Notes: generated by a model from the letters alone, not told the origin. A DNA stretch of 64,000 bases from Sphingobacterium paludis (GCF_004364125.1 NZ_SNZV01000003.1:310001-374000), one strand, 5' to 3'; counted from the first letter of the stretch, positions 1 to 9,370 are shown. Made by a program: numbers and translations.

Positions 1-556
1 CTTGATATAAGATAAAGCTTTTTAATTTGAGTATATCGATATGCGGGTCATCCTCACTGTAGCCTGCAGGCGGCCGCTTCAGTTTATCTTCTGTAGAGAG
101 GTCGGCAGTTGTCCAGCCCCCCTGTTCTAAGGCTTGTTGAAGCGCTGGAAAATTATAGTCGATCTCTTGTCTTATTTGATCCAAATGCAGTTTCCCTGGG
201 CGCCAATACCCCGCTGCTAAGAAGTTTTTTCCGGGTTCGAGGTGTATGTAATATTCGGGGCCTTCTAATTTCCGTCCGTCCAGCGATATTCCTGCTGCAA
301 ACCAAGTTTTATAGGGCGTTTTGTCTTTAGAAAAACGTGTATCCCGATATATCCTGAACAGGCATTTAGCCGCCTGGATATCCGTCGAGATATGCGGATC
401 AAACCGGGCGAGCTCCTGAATCAATGAAGTAATGAAATCCTTCACATTCGAGAGCGCATCTTCATAACTTGCCCTATTAGCCTGAAACCATTCCCTATCA
501 TTATTGGCCTTTAATTGTCTTAGGAAATCGAAGGTTGCTTTATCTATCTTCATCAT
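1..556 (-). CDS. DUF2461 family protein (3' end cut by window)
   Basis: Translating leftwards from the ATG at 556 (a second ATG follows at once at 553) gives an uninterrupted frame to the window edge, about 185 residues with no stop. The order of motifs is that of the DUF2461/TIGR02453 family: NNDREWFQANR near the start, then CLFRIYRDTRFSKDKTPYKT, then YYIHLEPG and a GYWRP segment. The biochemical role of this family is not established. The gene begins 40 bp after the stop of cdsA on the same strand, so it may be the last gene of that operon. Only the C-terminal end is missing; nothing looks broken inside the visible part. Family call is firm, function unknown. Confidence 0.88.
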   Translation of the reverse strand, partial: MMKIDKATFDFLRQLKANNDREWFQANRASYEDALSNVKDFITSLIQELARFDPHISTDIQAAKCLFRIYRDTRFSKDKTPYKTWFAAGISLDGRKLEGPEYYIHLEPGKNFLAAGYWRPGKLHLDQIRQEIDYNFPALQQALEQGGWTTADLSTEDKLKRPPAGYSEDDPHIDILKLKSFILYQ

Positions 557-596
557 TCTACAGCGTTTATGGAGCGCTCCACGCTCGTTTTTATCG

Positions 597-1406
597 TTAA
601 ATCGGGTAAACAAAAAACTTCAAAAACAAATAGACCAACGGGGCAGCCATGAGCAATCCATCAAATCGGTCGAGCAGGCCGCCATGTCCGGGCAATATCC
701 GGCCAGAATCCTTTACCCCACAGTTTCTTTTCAGCATTGACTCTACAAGATCGCCCAATGTTCCAAATATACTGATCAATAGCCCAACAACAATCCATTG
801 GCCCAGCGTTAGTGTGGTGAAATAACGAGCTAAGCAAGCGGATGCGACCGATGCAAGAAGTAAACCTCCCCAGAAGCCTTCCCATGTCTTATTGGGCGAG
901 ATGCGTTCAAACAGTTTCCGCTTACCAAAGCTACGTCCAGCAAGATAGGCACCGGTGTCATTGGTCCATAAGATGATCAGAAAACCGAGCGGGACATACG
1001 CATTGTAAGCACTTTCTAAGAAGCCCAGATTCATAAAAATTCCGAAAGGTACCGCGGCGTAAATCATCCCGAAAAGGGTATAGGCAATGCTGGATATGGG
1101 ATGGCCTTCCTTTCGAAACAACCCATTGATATAGACAACGAAAATTGCGGCAAATACGAGCAGCAAATATTGTTCTGGCAAATGGCCAGTCAGCACCATA
1201 CTCAACAGCCCTAGGCTCACAAACGTGGTTACGCAACCGATAACAACCATAGGTTTGTTGTCATCTGTTTGAACCATGCTATAAAACTCGTATACAGCGC
1301 AGGCTGCCACAACAGCGAAAAATGACACGAATGCTACAGCTCCCCACAATACGGCAGCAATCAAAACGGCGATAAAGAAGAAACCGGTTATAGCCCTAGT
1401 CTTCAT
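597..1406 (-). CDS. cdsA: Phosphatidate cytidylyltransferase CdsA
   Basis: A 269-residue polytopic inner-membrane protein. It should make CDP-diacylglycerol from phosphatidate and CTP, the branch point of phospholipid synthesis. The C-terminal half carries the full CdsA signature: SMLKRNCGVKDSG followed by ILPGHGGLLDRFD, including the metal/substrate-binding KD and the final DRxD. The N-terminus is a run of hydrophobic segments, and the length is usual for bacterial CdsA. The start codon overlaps the end of the upstream DUF2007 gene by 11 bp, which implies translational coupling in a CPBP-DUF2007-cdsA operon. Confidence 0.96.
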   Translation of the reverse strand: MKTRAITGFFFIAVLIAAVLWGAVAFVSFFAVVAACAVYEFYSMVQTDDNKPMVVIGCVTTFVSLGLLSMVLTGHLPEQYLLLVFAAIFVVYINGLFRKEGHPISSIAYTLFGMIYAAVPFGIFMNLGFLESAYNAYVPLGFLIILWTNDTGAYLAGRSFGKRKLFERISPNKTWEGFWGGLLLASVASACLARYFTTLTLGQWIVVGLLISIFGTLGDLVESMLKRNCGVKDSGRILPGHGGLLDRFDGLLMAAPLVYLFLKFFVYPI

Positions 1407-1617
1407 CTACTTCCTCTGAATTTTCTGCATGAATATAGGTGCCGGCTTCAACCACATCTTCTTCCCGAACGAAGAGCTCAATGCGACCAAATTTAAGCGA
1501 TGAATCTTGCTTATTTAATAAGACAGCGGGAATACCTTGCTCTTCGAGCAATAGTTTCATCATCTCACTTGTCAATTCGTTTGTATAGGTAGCTACCTTA
1601 ACCCAACCTTTTTCCAT
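1396..1617 (-). CDS. DUF2007 family small protein
   Basis: A 73-residue soluble protein starting MEKGWVKVATY. The frame is open further upstream, but that extension lies inside the CPBP protease gene and has no family match, so the ATG at 1617 is preferred. Text such as YTNELTSEMMKLLLEEQGIPAVLLN and a C-terminal VREEDVVEAGTYI resembles the DUF2007 (putative signal-transducing) family, which has a small ferredoxin-like fold. It overlaps the protease gene by 20 bp and cdsA by 11 bp, so the three genes are almost certainly one transcript. Molecular role unknown. Confidence 0.8.
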   Translation of the reverse strand: MEKGWVKVATYTNELTSEMMKLLLEEQGIPAVLLNKQDSSLKFGRIELFVREEDVVEAGTYIHAENSEEVDED

Positions 1618-2524
1618 ATAGCTTCTTTTTTTTCGCATATTGGTAAAACACCAGAGCGATAATAATACTGAAAACAAAGCTGCCAAGATACATAATTATT
1701 GCGTAAGAATCGGTCTTCGTCAAATCGCTGTACGCTTTCCCCTGCCGGGCATAATGGAATGCCAAGAGCACAACCGATGCATTGTTCACGAAATGTGCAA
1801 GAACTGCCGACCAGATATTGCCCGTCCACCACACGGTATAACCAAAAACAACACCCAGAAACAAGCGGGGGAAAAAACCATAAAATTGGAAATGTATCGC
1901 ACTGAAAATTGTCCCAACGATCCATATCGTTGCATGATGATTCTTTAAAACACGCTGAAATATATGTTGCAACGAACCTCGGAAAAAGAATTCTTCTCCG
2001 ATAGCCGGTAAGACAGCGATAACTATGATATTCAATACAAGCTTATCCCATGTGGTCACCATCACCGTATGCGCTGTCAGTTCGCCCATAGCATCTTCCT
2101 GGGTGCGCATCCATCCTTCTACACTGTCAAATGCTTCCGGAAGCTTCATCTGCATGTTCCACTCGGCAAGCAACGACATGAGCGGGGTCGAAACGGATAA
2201 GAACACGAGCGGAAACAGGTAGAGTAAAACATTTCGCACATTATTGGATGGAAAAAATGTATACTGAGGTCGCCTGAGTTGGAGGAAGTATGCCGGGAGC
2301 AAAAATGAGCCTACCGAGCCAGAGGCCAAGGTCATATAATGCAGGAAGCTGGTTTCACCATCTGGCCTGTTAGCTCCCGACAGCAATGCGGTAACATCTT
2401 GGCCAAGAGCGAACGATATAATCAGTATGAACAGTTGAAGCAGTACCGTAAATAGTATCGCCATCCCAAATAGCAGCAACAGATCGGACCATGGGCTCTT
2501 CTCGCCTGTATGGATTACATTCAT
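1598..2524 (-). CDS. CPBP family intramembrane metalloprotease
   Basis: A 308-residue membrane protein with about eight hydrophobic segments. The CPBP (Abi/CAAX-protease-like) motifs are clear: GEEFFFRG (EExxxR), then FSAIHFQFYG (FxxxH), then a later HFVNN motif. These supply the glutamates and histidines of the active site. Family members cleave or process membrane-associated peptides or prenylated substrates; the substrate here cannot be told. It is the first gene of the leftward operon with DUF2007 and cdsA. A perfect hairpin lies between it and the tricorn-like gene beyond, so the two units probably end and start separately. Confidence 0.9.
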   Translation of the reverse strand: MNVIHTGEKSPWSDLLLLFGMAILFTVLLQLFILIISFALGQDVTALLSGANRPDGETSFLHYMTLASGSVGSFLLPAYFLQLRRPQYTFFPSNNVRNVLLYLFPLVFLSVSTPLMSLLAEWNMQMKLPEAFDSVEGWMRTQEDAMGELTAHTVMVTTWDKLVLNIIVIAVLPAIGEEFFFRGSLQHIFQRVLKNHHATIWIVGTIFSAIHFQFYGFFPRLFLGVVFGYTVWWTGNIWSAVLAHFVNNASVVLLAFHYARQGKAYSDLTKTDSYAIIMYLGSFVFSIIIALVFYQYAKKKKLYGKRLG

Positions 2525-2555
2525 ACGTTAAAAATAAACATTCCTACAAGCTAAT

Positions 2556-2592
2556 AAGCAAAAAGGAGCGAAAATTTCGCTCCTTTTTGCTT
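2556..2592 (-). terminator. Hairpin terminator at the end of the tricorn-like gene
   Basis: A perfect inverted repeat with 18-bp arms around a single central base (AAGCAAAAAGGAGCGAAA and its complement). The outer part is A/T-rich, so each strand ends in a T-run. It overlaps the TAA stop of the tricorn-like gene by two bases and sits 32 bp upstream of the CPBP gene. Confidence 0.8.
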
Positions 2593-5500
2593 ATCTAACT
2601 CGAATCGGATCTTTCGGATCTTTAAGCTCTTTATATGGATAGGTTTTCATTTCCTCCATAAGCAAATTAACCGTTTTTTCCAATTGGGGATCTCGGCCCT
2701 CCAACAAGTCTTTTGGCATTTGTTCTACAAATATATCGGGTGCCACGCCTTCATTTTCGATGATGTAGTTGCCCTGCAGATCGAATATACCAAAATTAGG
2801 CGAAGTGATACTACCACCATCCAACAGCGGCGGATAGCCGGAAATTCCAACTAAGATGCCCATTGTTGTACGTCCTACCAGCTTTCCTAGATCTTTAAAA
2901 CGAAACATATAAGGCATCATATCACCACCAGAACCTGCATTTTCATTGATGATCATGGCTTTCGGCCCGAAAATTCCGTTTCCAGGTGTCGTGAAGCTCT
3001 TTCCATCGCGAATCTTCCAACCGGTCATGAGGTCTCTGGATAGCAAATCGATAACGTAATCGGCCACTGAACCACCTCCGTTGTTACGTTCGTCGAGTAA
3101 AAGTGCTTTTTTATCCATTTGGGAAAAGTAATACCGATTAAAATAGGTATAGCCGTCGGATCCCGTATTTGGCATATAGACGTAGGCTATTTTTCCTTGG
3201 CTAAGGGCATCCACTTTCTTGCGGTTTCCTTCTACCCAATCCATGCGACGCAAAGCAATCTCGTCTGTAAAAGCGATGGGTTTAACAACGACTTCCCGAG
3301 CACCTTGCAACGATGCCGTGCTATTAATTTTTAAGGTTACCTGCTTATCGACCGTGTTTTCCAACAACTGGTATATATTGATACCACGCTGTAATACTAT
3401 TCCGTTTACAGCGAGGATATATTCGCCCTCTTTAATGTTCAATCCCGGCTCGGCCAGCGGTGCTTTAAAGGACGGATTCCAATCCAGGCGCGTATAGATT
3501 TTCGAAATCTTGTATCCATTTTTAACGGCTTCTAGGTCAGCACCTAGCGTGCCTGTATTGACAGACGGGCTCGACGGCTGGTCTCCTGGGTAAATATAGT
3601 TATGTCCCACGACCATTTCGCCCATCATCTCGTTCAATAAATAGCCCAAATCTGATCGGTGCCCTACATATGGCAGGAACTTAGCATATTTTGTTTTTAC
3701 GCTATTCCAATCAACACCATGCATATTTTCAACGTAGAAAAACTCTTTTTGCATCGCCCACACTTCATGGAACACCTGCTTCCATTCCGCCTCGGGATCG
3801 ACCAGTTGCTTGATGTCTTTAAACTCCAGCTTGCCGCTCTCCGCAGCGGGCTTTTGACCGGCTGCCACGATGAAATAATTTTTGTTGCTGCTGTAGATCA
3901 TTTTCTTCCCGTCTGCACTGATCTCAAACCCGTTCGCATTGTCAACGATTGTTTTATCTTCCAGCTTGACAAGGTCATACACACCAATGGATCTTCCGCG
4001 CATGTAGGTCAGCATATTTTCGGTTGCGCCATCGAGACGATAGTAACCCGGTTGGAGGGGTAGGGCAACAATTCGATTGTTTATCCCATCCAGGTCAACC
4101 TTTGTTTTAACAACTTTGCTGTCTTTTGCTTCACCTTCTTCTTTATCCTTATTTTTACGCTCTTCTTTTTCTTTGCTCTCCTCCTTTTTCTTGTCGTCCT
4201 TTTTTTCGTCGCCTACTTTTTCTTCATCACTCTCGTTCTTAAAAATAGATGGCGTGTCTTTGGAAAGAATAAAGGCATATACGTTGAAGCTCACATTTTT
4301 TTCATAGGCAGACATGTGTAAGCCGGAGTTTGTCAACCCAACATTCGTACTGGCGGTGAAGAATAAGTACTTCCCATCGCGACTAAACGTTGGTTGGTTA
4401 ACGGTACTCATACCATCTGTGATCTGCGTTTGCTGCTTGGTTTGCAGGTTATACATAAACATGGTACGGACACCGTTTCCAAGGCTTTTGATGTAGGCTA
4501 TCCAATTGGAATCATAAGACCATGCGGGCTGAAAATGATTGGAGGTACGCCCTGTTGTGGAACTCAATTTGTCATTATCGACCAACGTCACCTTTTTCGT
4601 CTCTATATCCACATAATATAGGTTGAGGTGGGCGTCATTGTAAAAAAGCTTTTTAGAGTCTGGAGACCAAGTGGGCTCATAATAGAAAGACGTCTGGCCG
4701 AGCGGGATATAGATGGGCTCATCTTTGGCCATTTGATCCCGGAGCACCAACTCATATTTACCGTTTTTATCCGATAGGTACGATATCCATTTACCGTTTG
4801 GCGACCAGGCTGGAAAACGCTCATGAGAGCCCGGCGAATTGGATATGTTTCGTGCATCACCTTTTTCTTTGGGTACTGTAAAAATTTCGCCACGGTTTTC
4901 GAACAAAGCGCGCTGGCCGGTAGGGGAGATTCCATACGAACGTATGTCCTTACCCATATCGATGTAATGCGGTCTTCTGTATAATGCATCGGCGTTTACA
5001 CGAATTGCCAAACTTTGAACCTTGTTATTGCCTGTATTTAATATATGGATGCGACCATCATACTCAAACGTCAATTCGTTTCCTTTACCATTCAAGGTCC
5101 GTACATCATAATCTTTGTAATTGGTGATCTTCGTAACTTGTTTTGTTTTCGTGTCGTAACTGTAGATGTTGACTATCTTGTCGCGGTCTGATAAGAAAAA
5201 AACTTTATCGCCGAGCCATACGGGCTTCACATCATTACAGCGTTCGCCAGGGATAGCTTCCACATCTTTGGTTTGTGTATCGAAAATCCATATCGAAGGC
5301 ATGCCGCCACCGCGATAGCGCTTGAAGGCGACGCGATCACGTTCCGTTGGGTCCGTATTCTTTATATATGCCCAATAACGACCATCTGCCGAAGGGCTAC
5401 CTTGATAGGCTTCTGGCATCAGTAAAGGTGTAGACATTTCGCCATCTACTGTCGATTTATACAACCTGGATCCTAGGGAATAAGTAAACTCGCGTGTGGT

Positions 5501-5884
5501 GGTAAAATAAACTTCGTTGTTGTTCAGCCAACCACGTAGCACATCTGCTGCAGGGTGATGCGTAACACGCTTTGGCGCACCGCCATTGATGGATATAACA
5601 TATACATCCGTATTGCCGTCGTAATTACCGGTAAATGCAACCTGTTGCCCGTCGGGAGAGAAAATGGGGTTTTGCTCCACAGCAGGATTTACAGTAAGCT
5701 GGCGCGGATTGGAACCGTCTTTGTCGGCGATCCAGATGTCGCCCGCATAGACAAACGATACGTGTTTATCACTGATACTGGGACTACGCAGCAGCCATGT
5801 TTCCTTCGGTTGTGCCTGTGTAGAGCCCAATAAGATGTTCGTACAAAGCAATCCAAACCAAACGATAGAATTTTTGTATTTCAT
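2591..5884 (-). CDS. Tricorn-like S41 family protease
   Basis: A 1097-residue protein with a Sec signal peptide (hydrophobic segment, then STQA-QP), so probably periplasmic. The N-terminal half is made of PD40/WD40-like propeller repeats (recurring SPDGQQVAF, SPNGKWISYL, SPDSKKLFY and SYDSNWIAYI). A PDZ-like segment follows around 800-870 and a C-terminal S41 peptidase core around 890-1070. NAGSGGDMMP places the probable nucleophile at Ser985; VGHNYIYPGD around 760 resembles the tricorn histidine. A very charged Lys/Glu stretch (about residues 535-590) links the two halves. By family it trims peptides coming from other proteases. It is flanked by hairpins, so probably monocistronic. Confidence 0.9.
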   Translation of the reverse strand: MKYKNSIVWFGLLCTNILLGSTQAQPKETWLLRSPSISDKHVSFVYAGDIWIADKDGSNPRQLTVNPAVEQNPIFSPDGQQVAFTGNYDGNTDVYVISINGGAPKRVTHHPAADVLRGWLNNNEVYFTTTREFTYSLGSRLYKSTVDGEMSTPLLMPEAYQGSPSADGRYWAYIKNTDPTERDRVAFKRYRGGGMPSIWIFDTQTKDVEAIPGERCNDVKPVWLGDKVFFLSDRDKIVNIYSYDTKTKQVTKITNYKDYDVRTLNGKGNELTFEYDGRIHILNTGNNKVQSLAIRVNADALYRRPHYIDMGKDIRSYGISPTGQRALFENRGEIFTVPKEKGDARNISNSPGSHERFPAWSPNGKWISYLSDKNGKYELVLRDQMAKDEPIYIPLGQTSFYYEPTWSPDSKKLFYNDAHLNLYYVDIETKKVTLVDNDKLSSTTGRTSNHFQPAWSYDSNWIAYIKSLGNGVRTMFMYNLQTKQQTQITDGMSTVNQPTFSRDGKYLFFTASTNVGLTNSGLHMSAYEKNVSFNVYAFILSKDTPSIFKNESDEEKVGDEKKDDKKKEESKEKEERKNKDKEEGEAKDSKVVKTKVDLDGINNRIVALPLQPGYYRLDGATENMLTYMRGRSIGVYDLVKLEDKTIVDNANGFEISADGKKMIYSSNKNYFIVAAGQKPAAESGKLEFKDIKQLVDPEAEWKQVFHEVWAMQKEFFYVENMHGVDWNSVKTKYAKFLPYVGHRSDLGYLLNEMMGEMVVGHNYIYPGDQPSSPSVNTGTLGADLEAVKNGYKISKIYTRLDWNPSFKAPLAEPGLNIKEGEYILAVNGIVLQRGINIYQLLENTVDKQVTLKINSTASLQGAREVVVKPIAFTDEIALRRMDWVEGNRKKVDALSQGKIAYVYMPNTGSDGYTYFNRYYFSQMDKKALLLDERNNGGGSVADYVIDLLSRDLMTGWKIRDGKSFTTPGNGIFGPKAMIINENAGSGGDMMPYMFRFKDLGKLVGRTTMGILVGISGYPPLLDGGSITSPNFGIFDLQGNYIIENEGVAPDIFVEQMPKDLLEGRDPQLEKTVNLLMEEMKTYPYKELKDPKDPIRVR

Positions 5885-5965
5885 GAAGATAGTAACTAAT
5901 GAATTCCGTCAAAAATAATGGAATTTACGATATTTTCGTATATGTATCATAGATTTTGTACAAAA

Positions 5966-5994
5966 AAAGGGCTGGTTTATAAAACCAGCCCTTT
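5966..5994 (-). terminator. Intrinsic terminator of the zinc-ribbon gene
   Basis: AAAGGGCTGGTTT pairs with AAACCAGCCCTTT around a 3-nt loop. On the minus strand the stem is followed by a run of T, which fits termination of the gene ending at 6016. It could also act for rightward transcription, but no gene needs that here. Confidence 0.8.
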
Positions 5995-6015
5995 GTAAAT
6001 ACTTTTTTTCTTCAA

Positions 6016-6759
6016 TTATCCGTTCTCTTCTTCGAAAACGATACCCTCATCAACTATAATACGTCCGCAATGCTCGCAAATAATGATTTTTTTGCGTTGA
6101 CGAATTTCAGATTGCAACTGAGGGGGTATTTTGTTGTAACAACCCGAGCAGCTATCGCGTTCGATAGAAACTACGGCTAACCCATTTCGGAAAGAACTGC
6201 GCAATTTGCTGTATACTTTAAGCAAGCGATCTTCAATGTGGGTTGTAGCAGCTTCGGCCTTATCGCTTAGCGCATCTTCCTCTTTTTGTGTTTCAGAGGT
6301 GATTGTCTCCAACTCTTGTTTCTTCACATCAAGCTCGCCTTTGCTATAATCCACGTTTTTCAACGTGCTCTCGTAGCCTTCTGTTTTGTTCTTGATTTCA
6401 AACTCAGCCTCACGTATACGTTTTTCGCATACTTGGATCTCTAACCCTTGAATCTCGATTTCTTTCGAAATAGCATCATATTCACGGTTGTTTTTCACCT
6501 CGTTTAGCTGTCCTTCGTATTTCTTGATGGCTGCTTGCGCATCTTTGATCATGTTTTTACGCTTCACGATAGAATCTTCCAGATCGTCAAGATCTGTTCT
6601 AATTTTTTCGATACGCGTATCAAGACCAGCAATCTCGTCTTCAAGATCGGCTACCTCAATAGGCAACTCGCCACGTACCTGACGAATCTTGTCTATTTTT
6701 GTGTGAATGGACTGCAACGCCCATAATGCTTTTAACTTCTGTTCTACGGTTTGTTCCAT
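6016..6759 (-). CDS. C4 zinc-ribbon, coiled-coil protein
   Basis: A 247-residue protein. Residues about 10-185 are a long heptad-rich coiled coil. The C-terminus has a zinc ribbon, SCSGC then CEHCGR, of the zf-RING_7 (C4-type) kind. This family is often found next to the Nif3-like gene in Bacteroidota and in many other bacteria; its role is not settled. In this window the Nif3 gene reads in the same direction but lies about 5.4 kb upstream, with an integrative element between. The ATG at 6759 begins MEQTVEQKLKALWAL, typical of the family. After the insertion it probably needs its own promoter in the 6760-6830 stretch. Confidence 0.85.
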   Translation of the reverse strand: MEQTVEQKLKALWALQSIHTKIDKIRQVRGELPIEVADLEDEIAGLDTRIEKIRTDLDDLEDSIVKRKNMIKDAQAAIKKYEGQLNEVKNNREYDAISKEIEIQGLEIQVCEKRIREAEFEIKNKTEGYESTLKNVDYSKGELDVKKQELETITSETQKEEDALSDKAEAATTHIEDRLLKVYSKLRSSFRNGLAVVSIERDSCSGCYNKIPPQLQSEIRQRKKIIICEHCGRIIVDEGIVFEEENG

Positions 6760-6830
6760 TAACTGTAGTATTTTATATGATATTTTTTAACTTACTTATT
6801 TCCAGTCAATTTAATTTGACTCATGAATGC

Positions 6831-6848
6831 ATTGGTATCAATTTTGGT
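6831..6848. repeat. Left direct repeat (candidate att site)
   Basis: The 18-mer attggtatcaattttggt is identical to bases 12048-12065. Four more bases (tcaa) match after one mismatch. It lies 72 bp upstream of the zinc-ribbon start codon. Confidence 0.7.
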
Positions 6849-6914
6849 TTCAATAATACCCATTTTGAGATTATAACCTGCGATTGATTAAAAACAATAC
6901 AACGGGCAAAGATA

Positions 6915-7454
6915 CTATTTTTTTCTGATTATTTTTTTCAAGTTTTTAAGCTCCATTTTATTGACTATATTACTCTCTTCATCATTGACTTTAGTTGAAG
7001 GCGTAAAAGCTTCTTTAACACCCTCAAGCACCTTACTTCGTATTCCAACTAGTATATGTTCAGGCACTTGTATGTTGTTACGCTCTAATTCTTTGTTAAC
7101 TATTGACAGGATTGTTTCGACGTCGGAATCATCTTTATGGTAAAGCAAATCTCGGATATTCGCATAATTTTCGCGTAATTCAGAAATAAATAATCTTATA
7201 TGCAGTTGCACAGTTATCGACTCTAAATCTAGAATATTATCTTTTGCGACTATACCTTTACGGCTCTCTATATCTTCGCTTATGTTTTCAATTAATCCAT
7301 TAAGAAAAGTAAGCAATTCTTCTGGTTTTTCCGTAGCCAAGTAGTGCAGAATAGTTTGCTTATCCTCTTCTTTATAATAATTTAGAATCTGGTACAAATG
7401 AATCGAAGGCTGTAATAGCATTCTTAATGCTCTGAAATCGTAACTATCTTGCAT
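6915..7454 (-). CDS. Hypothetical protein in the integrative element
   Basis: A 179-residue, mostly helical, hydrophilic protein starting MQDSYDFRALRM. No family is recognised. It has no signal peptide and no membrane segment; the C-terminus is Lys-rich (ELKNLKKIIRKK). It is the leftmost gene of the element and reads in the same direction as the XRE regulator 117 bp upstream, so the two may form a unit. Confidence 0.6.
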   Translation of the reverse strand: MQDSYDFRALRMLLQPSIHLYQILNYYKEEDKQTILHYLATEKPEELLTFLNGLIENISEDIESRKGIVAKDNILDLESITVQLHIRLFISELRENYANIRDLLYHKDDSDVETILSIVNKELERNNIQVPEHILVGIRSKVLEGVKEAFTPSTKVNDEESNIVNKMELKNLKKIIRKK

Positions 7455-7571
7455 CTACAAATGTAAAAATAATGTACGGTAGAAATTAGATATAGAAAAC
7501 TATAGCATGAAATCTAGCCAGAATTTCAATACCAAAGTTGCAATCGAAAATATTTGATAAACTTAGTGTAG

Positions 7572-7811
7572 TTAATCCTCTTCCAACAATTGAGAAGGTT
7601 TAATGCCGAGAAAAGCAGCGATATCAAATACAATTGAAATATTTGTATTGACTAGCGCTCGCTCAATACGACTAATTTGCGAATAGTCTACATCGATTTC
7701 GTTTGCAAGCTGTTCAATCGTTATTCCCTTACTCTCTCTATATCTTCGTATATTCTTCGCTAAGATAAGAATCCCTCTTTCATTACGCTTATGTTTCTTA
7801 CCCTTCGGCAT
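7572..7811 (-). CDS. XRE-family helix-turn-helix regulator
   Basis: A 79-residue DNA-binding protein. The HTH_3 fold spans about residues 17-72: LAKNIRRYRESKGITIEQLA, then IDVDYSQISRIERA, then FDIAAFLGIKPSQLL. The basic N-terminus (MPKGKKHKRNERG) precedes the domain. The gene is divergent from the Big_2 lipoprotein, with 96 bp between start codons, so it could regulate that gene, itself, or element functions. Single-domain XRE proteins of this size are common on mobile elements. Confidence 0.85.
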   Translation of the reverse strand: MPKGKKHKRNERGILILAKNIRRYRESKGITIEQLANEIDVDYSQISRIERALVNTNISIVFDIAAFLGIKPSQLLEED

Positions 7812-7907
7812 TTTACCAAGAAAAGAAATAATAGGATTTTGATATAGGGCTTAAAAGCCTTATTTTTACAGCTCGATAAACCATATTATTCAACTAATTT
7901 TTATAAA

Positions 7908-8843
7908 ATGTCGAAATATTTTATTTTAAGTTGCCTCGCGAATTTAATGCTCTTTTCGTTTGTAGGCTGTTCGAAAGATGAACCTATCAATGAAAAAGAG
8001 GTCATCGGAAGTGAGATTGCTGTGGCTGAAGTTAAATTTGAAGTTAGTTCTGGCAAAGCCATTATTGGTTCAGCGGTACAACTACAGGTGACAATCTATC
8101 CAAGTAATGCTAGCAATAAGAATGTAAAATGGGAGTCAAACAATCATAATGTAGCTACCGTTGACCACAACGGACTCGTAAAGACTTATAGAAACGGAGA
8201 GGTAGAAATTTCCGCTACTAGCGAAAATGGCAATAAAAAGGCTGTCTACAAAATGGATGTTAGTTTACTCGGTGTAACAGACATCGCGCCTCTTAAAAAT
8301 ACTTACTTGATTCTTTTGGGTGAAAAAGAACGTATTACTGTGACAGTTGTTCCCGAAAATGCTGAAAATAGAAAATTGGTTTGGAAAAGTTCCAATGAAA
8401 GTATCGCCACAGTTAGTACTGAAGGGGTTGTTACATCCTTACAGAAAGGCGATGTAATAATCACTGCTAACTCAGAAAGTAATCCAGACATAAAAAGAGA
8501 ATTTGCTGTAACTGTGTTTGATAACGTTGAGGAATACGTTACAACCACTATTACAAATAAAGAGTTTACAGATAGTAACGGATATATAATAGGCTCATTC
8601 CGCTTTTACATATCGTCTCCAGCTGATTTAGACATCAATGAAATTGATTTGTTACTTAAAGATGGTAATTCCGCGACGACAATCCGAGAAACTCATATAG
8701 GAAAGGAATACTTTCATACCGATGCAGGAAATAACATATTCGGTGCCACTATCAGACTGACTAATCCAGCATATAAGCCTAGTCTTGATATAAAATATAC
8801 CTACAAAGGAAAAGTCTATATCCGTAACCTTTCAATCTACTAA
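7908..8843 (+). CDS. Lipoprotein with two Big_2 Ig-like domains
   Basis: A 311-residue protein with a lipoprotein signal (FSFVGC-SKDEP), so anchored in a membrane, perhaps surface-exposed. Two bacterial Ig-like (Big_2) repeats follow: about residues 42-118 (VQLQVTIYPSNASNKNVKWESNNHNVATVD) and 122-205 (ITVTVVPENAENRKLVWKSSNESIATVS). The last 100 residues form a different beta-rich domain with no recognised family. It lies in the integrative element, 16 bp before a second lipoprotein gene, so the pair is probably cotranscribed. Likely an adhesion or surface protein; no partner is evident. Confidence 0.8.
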   Translation: MSKYFILSCLANLMLFSFVGCSKDEPINEKEVIGSEIAVAEVKFEVSSGKAIIGSAVQLQVTIYPSNASNKNVKWESNNHNVATVDHNGLVKTYRNGEVEISATSENGNKKAVYKMDVSLLGVTDIAPLKNTYLILLGEKERITVTVVPENAENRKLVWKSSNESIATVSTEGVVTSLQKGDVIITANSESNPDIKREFAVTVFDNVEEYVTTTITNKEFTDSNGYIIGSFRFYISSPADLDINEIDLLLKDGNSATTIRETHIGKEYFHTDAGNNIFGATIRLTNPAYKPSLDIKYTYKGKVYIRNLSIY

Positions 8844-8859
8844 CAGTAGTACAAAATTT

Positions 8860-9303
8860 ATGAAATATAAAACCATGAATATGAAGGCCAAAAATCTAAA
8901 AATTCAGCTCATTTTGTTTCCAATTCTTTTATTAGTAGGAACTATTTTATCTTGTTCAAAAGAAAAAGTAGATGAAACTTTAGTTGGTGTATATATACTC
9001 CAAAAAACTGGCATTGTTAAGGAGGGCATATTCATCGAAAGTGATAAAAACGATGAAAACTACGAAGAGATTCAATCTGAATTAACATTACTTGCTGATA
9101 AATCCTTTAGAATCGTATCTACTGTAGACGGTAGAAGCAGTGTATCAATTGGAACATACAACGAACAAACGATGCAATTCTCTATGCAAGATGAAAATGG
9201 TATTCACTCCTCGTTTGATTTCTATTTCGATGGACAATTTTTGGTTATTGTCACCGAAGAAAATGATTTTGATAGTAACGTAGCATACTATCTAAAAAAA
9301 TGA
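8860..9303 (+). CDS. Small lipoprotein, possibly lipocalin-like
   Basis: A 147-residue protein with a lipobox (LVGTILSC-SKEK) at about residue 32. The long N-terminal region offers other in-frame starts (residues 6 and 8), and a later start would give a more usual signal length. The mature part is beta-rich, with LVGVYILQK, LTLLADKSFRI, IGTYNEQTMQF and FYFDGQFLVIV, a pattern like short lipocalin-like secreted proteins of Bacteroidota. It follows the Big_2 lipoprotein by 16 bp and ends at a hairpin. Function unknown. Confidence 0.7.
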   Translation: MKYKTMNMKAKNLKIQLILFPILLLVGTILSCSKEKVDETLVGVYILQKTGIVKEGIFIESDKNDENYEEIQSELTLLADKSFRIVSTVDGRSSVSIGTYNEQTMQFSMQDENGIHSSFDFYFDGQFLVIVTEENDFDSNVAYYLKK

Positions 9304-9336
9304 TTGATATAGCCCCTTAAGCAGGGGCTATCAATC
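9302..9336. terminator. Hairpin between convergent element genes
   Basis: An imperfect inverted repeat (gattgatatagcccct against aggggctatcaatc, one bulge) just after the lipoprotein stop and before the end of the convergent nuclease-like gene. The minus-strand side has TTTTTGATTG. Probably a shared terminator. Confidence 0.55.
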
Positions 9337-9370
9337 AAAAACATATAATGAAAATAGGGTTTTAACCCCT

